Source: Hydrogenophaga sp. 2FB
GTDB taxonomy: Bacteria > Pseudomonadota > Gammaproteobacteria > Burkholderiales > Burkholderiaceae_C
Assembly (NCBI RefSeq): GCF_005503365.1
Contig: NZ_SCML01000022.1
Coordinates: 35,618-99,617 of the forward strand
Length of the DNA stretch: 64,000 bases
Direction of reading: 5' to 3'
The translations under genes were made by a program, and so were the position numbers. Below, piece after piece: positions 61,327-64,000 of the stretch (its first letter is position 1; each line of letters starts with the position of its first letter). The notes beneath the pieces were generated by a model that was given only the letters and a program-made list of their open reading frames with translations, was not told the DNA's origin and made no database searches.

Positions 61327-62349
61327 ATGGCCGTTTACACCGAAGTCGCGTTCGCCGAAGCCGCTGCCCTGCTCCACACCCTCGATCTGGGCGACCTCAC
61401 CGAGCTCAAGGGCATCCACGGCGGCATCGAAAACACCAACTATTTCGTGACCAGCGAGCGCGACGGCGCCACGCTGGAGCACGTGCTCACCGTGTTCGAG
61501 CGCCTGGGCTTCGAACAACTGCCGTTCTACCTGCAGCTCATGAAGTTCTTCGCCGAGCGTGGCATTCCCGTGCCCGCGCCGGCGGCCAACGCGCAGGGCG
61601 AGATCGTGCTCACGGTGCAGGGCAAGCCCGCTGCCGTGGTCGTGAGGCTGCGCGGCAAAAGCGATCTGTCGCCCGGCGTGGCGCAGTGCGAGGCCGTGGG
61701 CCGCACGCTGGCGCGCATGCACCTGGCCGGACGCGATTTCCCCCTGAGCCAGCCCAACCTGCGTGGCCTGTCCTGGTGGAACGAAACCATGCCCGAGGTC
61801 TTGCCCTACCTGACCGAGGCCCAGGCCCAGTTGATGCGCACCGAACTGGCGTACCAGAACCACGTGGCGCAAAGCCCGGCCTACGCCGCCCTGCCGCGCG
61901 GCCCGATCCATGCCGACCTGTTCCGCGACAACGCGATGTTCGACGACGGTGAGCTCAGCGGCTTCTTCGACTTCTATTTCGCCGGCATCGACACCTTCCT
62001 GTTCGACATCGCGGTCTGCCTCAACGACTGGTGCGTGCTGCACGACGAAGACCACGACGGCTCGCTCGACACGCCACGCTCGCTGGCGCTGCTGTCGGCC
62101 TACCAGTCGGTGCGCCCCTTGAGCGCGGCCGAGCGCAGCCTGCTGCCCGCCATGTTGCGTGCGGGCGCCTTCCGGTTCTGGATCTCCCGCCTCTGGGACC
62201 TGCACCTTCCGCGCGAAGCCGCCCTGCTCCAGGCCCACGACCCGAGCCATTTCGAGCGCGTGCTGCGCGCCCGCGTGCGCGACACACTGGCCTTGTCCCA
62301 TCTGCTGCGCGACAGCGCGGTGCAGCCCGGCCCGGCCGTGCCCGCATGA
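61327..62349 (+). CDS. thrB: Homoserine kinase (APH-type ThrB)
   Basis: Phosphorylates homoserine in threonine synthesis. 340 residues, of the phosphotransferase (aminoglycoside kinase-like) type found in beta- and gammaproteobacteria rather than the GHMP type. It has LKGIHGGIENTNYFVTS (substrate/phosphate loop), VVRLRGKSDL, and the catalytic GPIHADLFRDNAMFD with DFYFAGIDTFLFDIAV (the D of the HxDxxxxN and DFD/F motifs). It starts 12 bases after the DUF2782-like gene and overlaps the next gene by ATGA. Confidence 0.92.
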   Translation: MAVYTEVAFAEAAALLHTLDLGDLTELKGIHGGIENTNYFVTSERDGATLEHVLTVFERLGFEQLPFYLQLMKFFAERGIPVPAPAANAQGEIVLTVQGKPAAVVVRLRGKSDLSPGVAQCEAVGRTLARMHLAGRDFPLSQPNLRGLSWWNETMPEVLPYLTEAQAQLMRTELAYQNHVAQSPAYAALPRGPIHADLFRDNAMFDDGELSGFFDFYFAGIDTFLFDIAVCLNDWCVLHDEDHDGSLDTPRSLALLSAYQSVRPLSAAERSLLPAMLRAGAFRFWISRLWDLHLPREAALLQAHDPSHFERVLRARVRDTLALSHLLRDSAVQPGPAVPA

Positions 62350-63122
62350 AACTCAACATCGTTCCCGCCCGCACCGGTTTCCTGTGGGTCAAGCTCGGCG
62401 CCCAGACCTTCTTCCGCCAGCCCCTGGGCATGGCGGGCCTGTTCTTCATGTTCATGGCCACGGTGTCGGTGCTCTCCGTGGTGCCTCTCGTCGGCACGCT
62501 GGCGGCCCTGGCGCTGGTGCCCGCGGCCACGCTGGGTCTCATGGCCGCCACCCGCGAAGCGGAACAGGGCCGCTTTCCGATGCCCTCCACCCTGGTCACG
62601 GCGTTTCGCGGCGGGCCGTCGAAAACACGCTCCATGCTGATCCTGGGCGCGATGTACGCCGCGGGCCTGATGCTGGTGCTGGGCGTGTCGGCCTTGTTCG
62701 CCACCGACATGTCGCCGGTGGAACTGCCCGGCGGCGATGTCTCGCCCGAGCGCGTGCGCGACCTGCTGGCCAACCCGGGCCTGTGGGTGGCGCTGGTGTT
62801 GTATGTGCCACTGCTCATGGCGTTCTGGCACGCGCCCGCGCTGGTGCACTGGCATGGCGTCTCGCCCTTCAAAAGCCTGTTCTTCAGCCTGATGGCCTGC
62901 TGGGCCAACAAGGGCGCGATGCTGCTGTACAGCCTGGGCTGGATGGTGGTGATCATGCTGGCGGGCATGGTGATGAACCTGCTGGCCGCACTGCTCGGCG
63001 GCACGGCCATGCTCAACCTCCTGATCTACCCCCTGGTGCTGTTGCTGGCGGCGATGTTCCACACCTCGATCTGGTTCACCGTGCGCGACAGCTTCCTCAC
63101 GTCGGAAGACCGCGCGGCCTGA
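62346..63122 (+). CDS. BPSS1780-family membrane protein
   Basis: Integral membrane protein, 258 residues, five to six membrane spans. The start, MKLNIVPARTGFLWVKLGAQTFFRQPLGMAGLFFMFM, and SPFKSLFFSLMACWANKGAMLLYSLGWMVV are characteristic of the BPSS1780 family found next to thrB in Burkholderiales. It is translationally coupled to thrB (ATGA). The 3' end overlaps the convergent rarD fragment by 26 bases. Function unknown. Confidence 0.82.
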   Translation: MKLNIVPARTGFLWVKLGAQTFFRQPLGMAGLFFMFMATVSVLSVVPLVGTLAALALVPAATLGLMAATREAEQGRFPMPSTLVTAFRGGPSKTRSMLILGAMYAAGLMLVLGVSALFATDMSPVELPGGDVSPERVRDLLANPGLWVALVLYVPLLMAFWHAPALVHWHGVSPFKSLFFSLMACWANKGAMLLYSLGWMVVIMLAGMVMNLLAALLGGTAMLNLLIYPLVLLLAAMFHTSIWFTVRDSFLTSEDRAA

Positions 63123-63702
63123 TCGCCCGCAGGGCCACGGCGCCTTCGAACATCAGCAACAGGATCGCGGCCCAGATGCAACCGTAGGTGAGCCACTGGC
63201 TCTGCGCGATGCGCTCCCCGAGCAGCAACGACACCACCACCAGCAGCGCCGGCTCCACATAGCTCAGCAGGCCGAACAGCCCGAGCTTCAAGCGCTGGCT
63301 GGCCGCGATCATGCAGGCCAGGGCCACCGCGCTGAGCACCCCCAGCACCAGGATGCCCAGCACCGGAAACCGCAGCGCGCCCGCACCCTCCGGCAGGAGC
63401 GCGGCAATGAACCACAGCCCCACCGGCAAGCTCAGCACCATGTCGAACCACATGCCGCCCAGGTGGTTGGTGTGCAGCACGCGCCGCAGCGCAAAGTAGC
63501 AGGGGTAGCCCAGCGCCACCACGAACGCGGGCCAGGACACCCGGGGCGCGAACAACAGCTCATTGACCACGCCCACCGCGGCCAGCGCACAAGCCACCGC
63601 CTGCCAGCGCGAGATGCGCTCGCCAAAACACAGCCTCCCGGTCAGCACCAGCGTCAGCGGCAGCAGAAAGTAGCCCAGCGACACGTCCAGCCCATGGCCG
63701 TT
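63097..63702 (-). pseudogene. rarD (EamA permease) C-terminal fragment
   Basis: About 200 codons of a RarD-type DMT permease. The homologous part starts at NGHGLDVSLGYFLLPLTLVLTGRL (upstream edge near base 63702) and runs to the stop at 63097. It has six membrane segments, matching the C-terminal two thirds of the usual ~290-residue protein. Upstream of 63702 the reading frame continues but matches no RarD sequence, because foreign DNA begins. No start codon or ribosome site fits. Truncated, presumably inactive. Confidence 0.7.
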
Positions 63703-63704
63703 TG

Positions 63705-63815
63705 GCCTGGGCGGGCGCGGCGCTGGGCTACAGCACCACGCAAGCCACCTCGCTGGTGGGCGTGGTGGCCGTGGGCACAGCCGTGGGCGCGGTGATCGCT
63801 TCCATGCGCATGCGG
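63705..63815 (+). pseudogene. Fragment of a lysophospholipid-transporter (LplT)-like MFS gene
   Basis: 37 codons in frame on the plus strand, beginning near LAWAGAALGYSTTQATSL and ending in VGAVIASMRMRL, fit the middle of an LplT/MFS transporter. Both ends stop abruptly: left at the rarD fragment and right at the haemagglutinin fragment. No start, stop or ribosome site. The identification rests on a short stretch and is moderate. Confidence 0.4.
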
Positions 63816-64000
63816 CTGTTGGCCGCGGTGAGGGTGATGTCGCGCCCGGCCTGGGCCAGGATCACACTGGCTTCGCCGCTCACGTAGAGCTTCGCCTGGC
63901 GGTCGACGCCGGTGCGTTCGAAGGTGTTGCCTGCGATCTTCGTGGTGGTGCTGCGGGTGGTGCTGGCGATGTCCAGATCACGCCCGGCATCGAGCACGAT
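63816..64000 (-). pseudogene. Filamentous haemagglutinin/CdiA-like repeat fragment (runs off window)
   Basis: On the minus strand, reading in from the window edge, the sequence LDAGRDLDIASTTRSTTTKIAGNTFERTGV then QAKLYVSGEASVILAQAGRDITLTAAN is typical of the beta-helical repeats of FhaB/CdiA-type exoproteins. It ends at about 63817, where the frame enters the LplT-like piece. The start is outside the window. It is either a truncated gene or part of a rearranged locus. Confidence 0.65.

Noticed and set aside
1..64000. tRNA genes, rRNA, CRISPR arrays, insertion sequences
   Set aside because: No cloverleaf-like sequence, repeat-spacer array or transposase motif was noticed when reading; absence cannot be proven without a dedicated search.

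Overview
The window is GC-rich chromosomal DNA that looks like a betaproteobacterium of the order Burkholderiales, most likely family Comamonadaceae (Hydrogenophaga/Acidovorax-like). This is inferred from the xseB-ispA-dxs operon, a BPSS1780-family membrane protein after thrB, a Bug/TctC-type solute receptor, ParC/ParE rather than GyrA/GyrB signatures, and uniformly high-GC codon use. No rRNA, tRNA, CRISPR array, intact transposon or phage module was recognised. Most of the window is conserved housekeeping DNA, with several accessory islands.

Layout. 0-2.7 kb: a frameshifted secreted amidohydrolase and a chalcone-isomerase-like exported protein. 2.8-7 kb: a GNAT acetyltransferase, a short relic of comEC, a HipBA-type toxin-antitoxin pair with an unusually AT-rich control region, a zinc phospholipase-C-like protein and a lipoprotein. 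7-9.4 kb: full-length comEC (DNA uptake). 9.5-16.9 kb: a catabolic island with an MFS exporter, a LysR regulator and an NCS2 nucleobase-type permease on the minus strand, divergent from a VanB-like reductase, a VanA-like Rieske oxygenase and a xylose-isomerase-like TIM-barrel protein. 17-24 kb: a three-gene amidoligase/ATP-grasp/alpha-E/transglutaminase operon predicted to make or modify an unknown peptide. 24-25.9 kb: RidA followed by a decayed csgG-DUF4810-DUF799 lipoprotein operon.

25.9-43.5 kb is mainly core: an AlkX/YcaQ-like DNA glycosylase behind parC and parE (with a consensus-like LexA box over the parE promoter), an MFS transporter coupled to a 43-residue membrane peptide and a methyltransferase, dapA, bamC, the ribosomal oxygenase for L16, a SlyD-like FKBP, dut, a TRAP receptor, dxs, ispA and xseB. 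43.7-51 kb: a second Rieske oxygenase, a DMT permease, a rhodanese, a PAS/GAF histidine kinase, a ZIP metal transporter and a dienelactone-hydrolase-like protein.

51.3-58 kb is a sugar-acid operon on the minus strand (Bug receptor, PdxA-like dehydrogenase, L-rhamnonate-dehydratase-like enolase, 2-keto-3-deoxy-acid dehydratase-like protein, semialdehyde dehydrogenase) with a divergent LysR regulator. 58-63.1 kb is polA, a DUF2782-like exported protein, thrB and a BPSS1780 protein. The last 0.9 kb is a mosaic of three broken genes (rarD, an lplT-like transporter and a filamentous haemagglutinin).

Two genome-scale patterns stand out. Several genes without a Shine-Dalgarno sequence have a -10-like hexamer exactly six bases before the ATG, the geometry of leaderless transcription. 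Gene decay also recurs (amidohydrolase, comEC relic, csgG, DUF799, rarD/lplT/fha).
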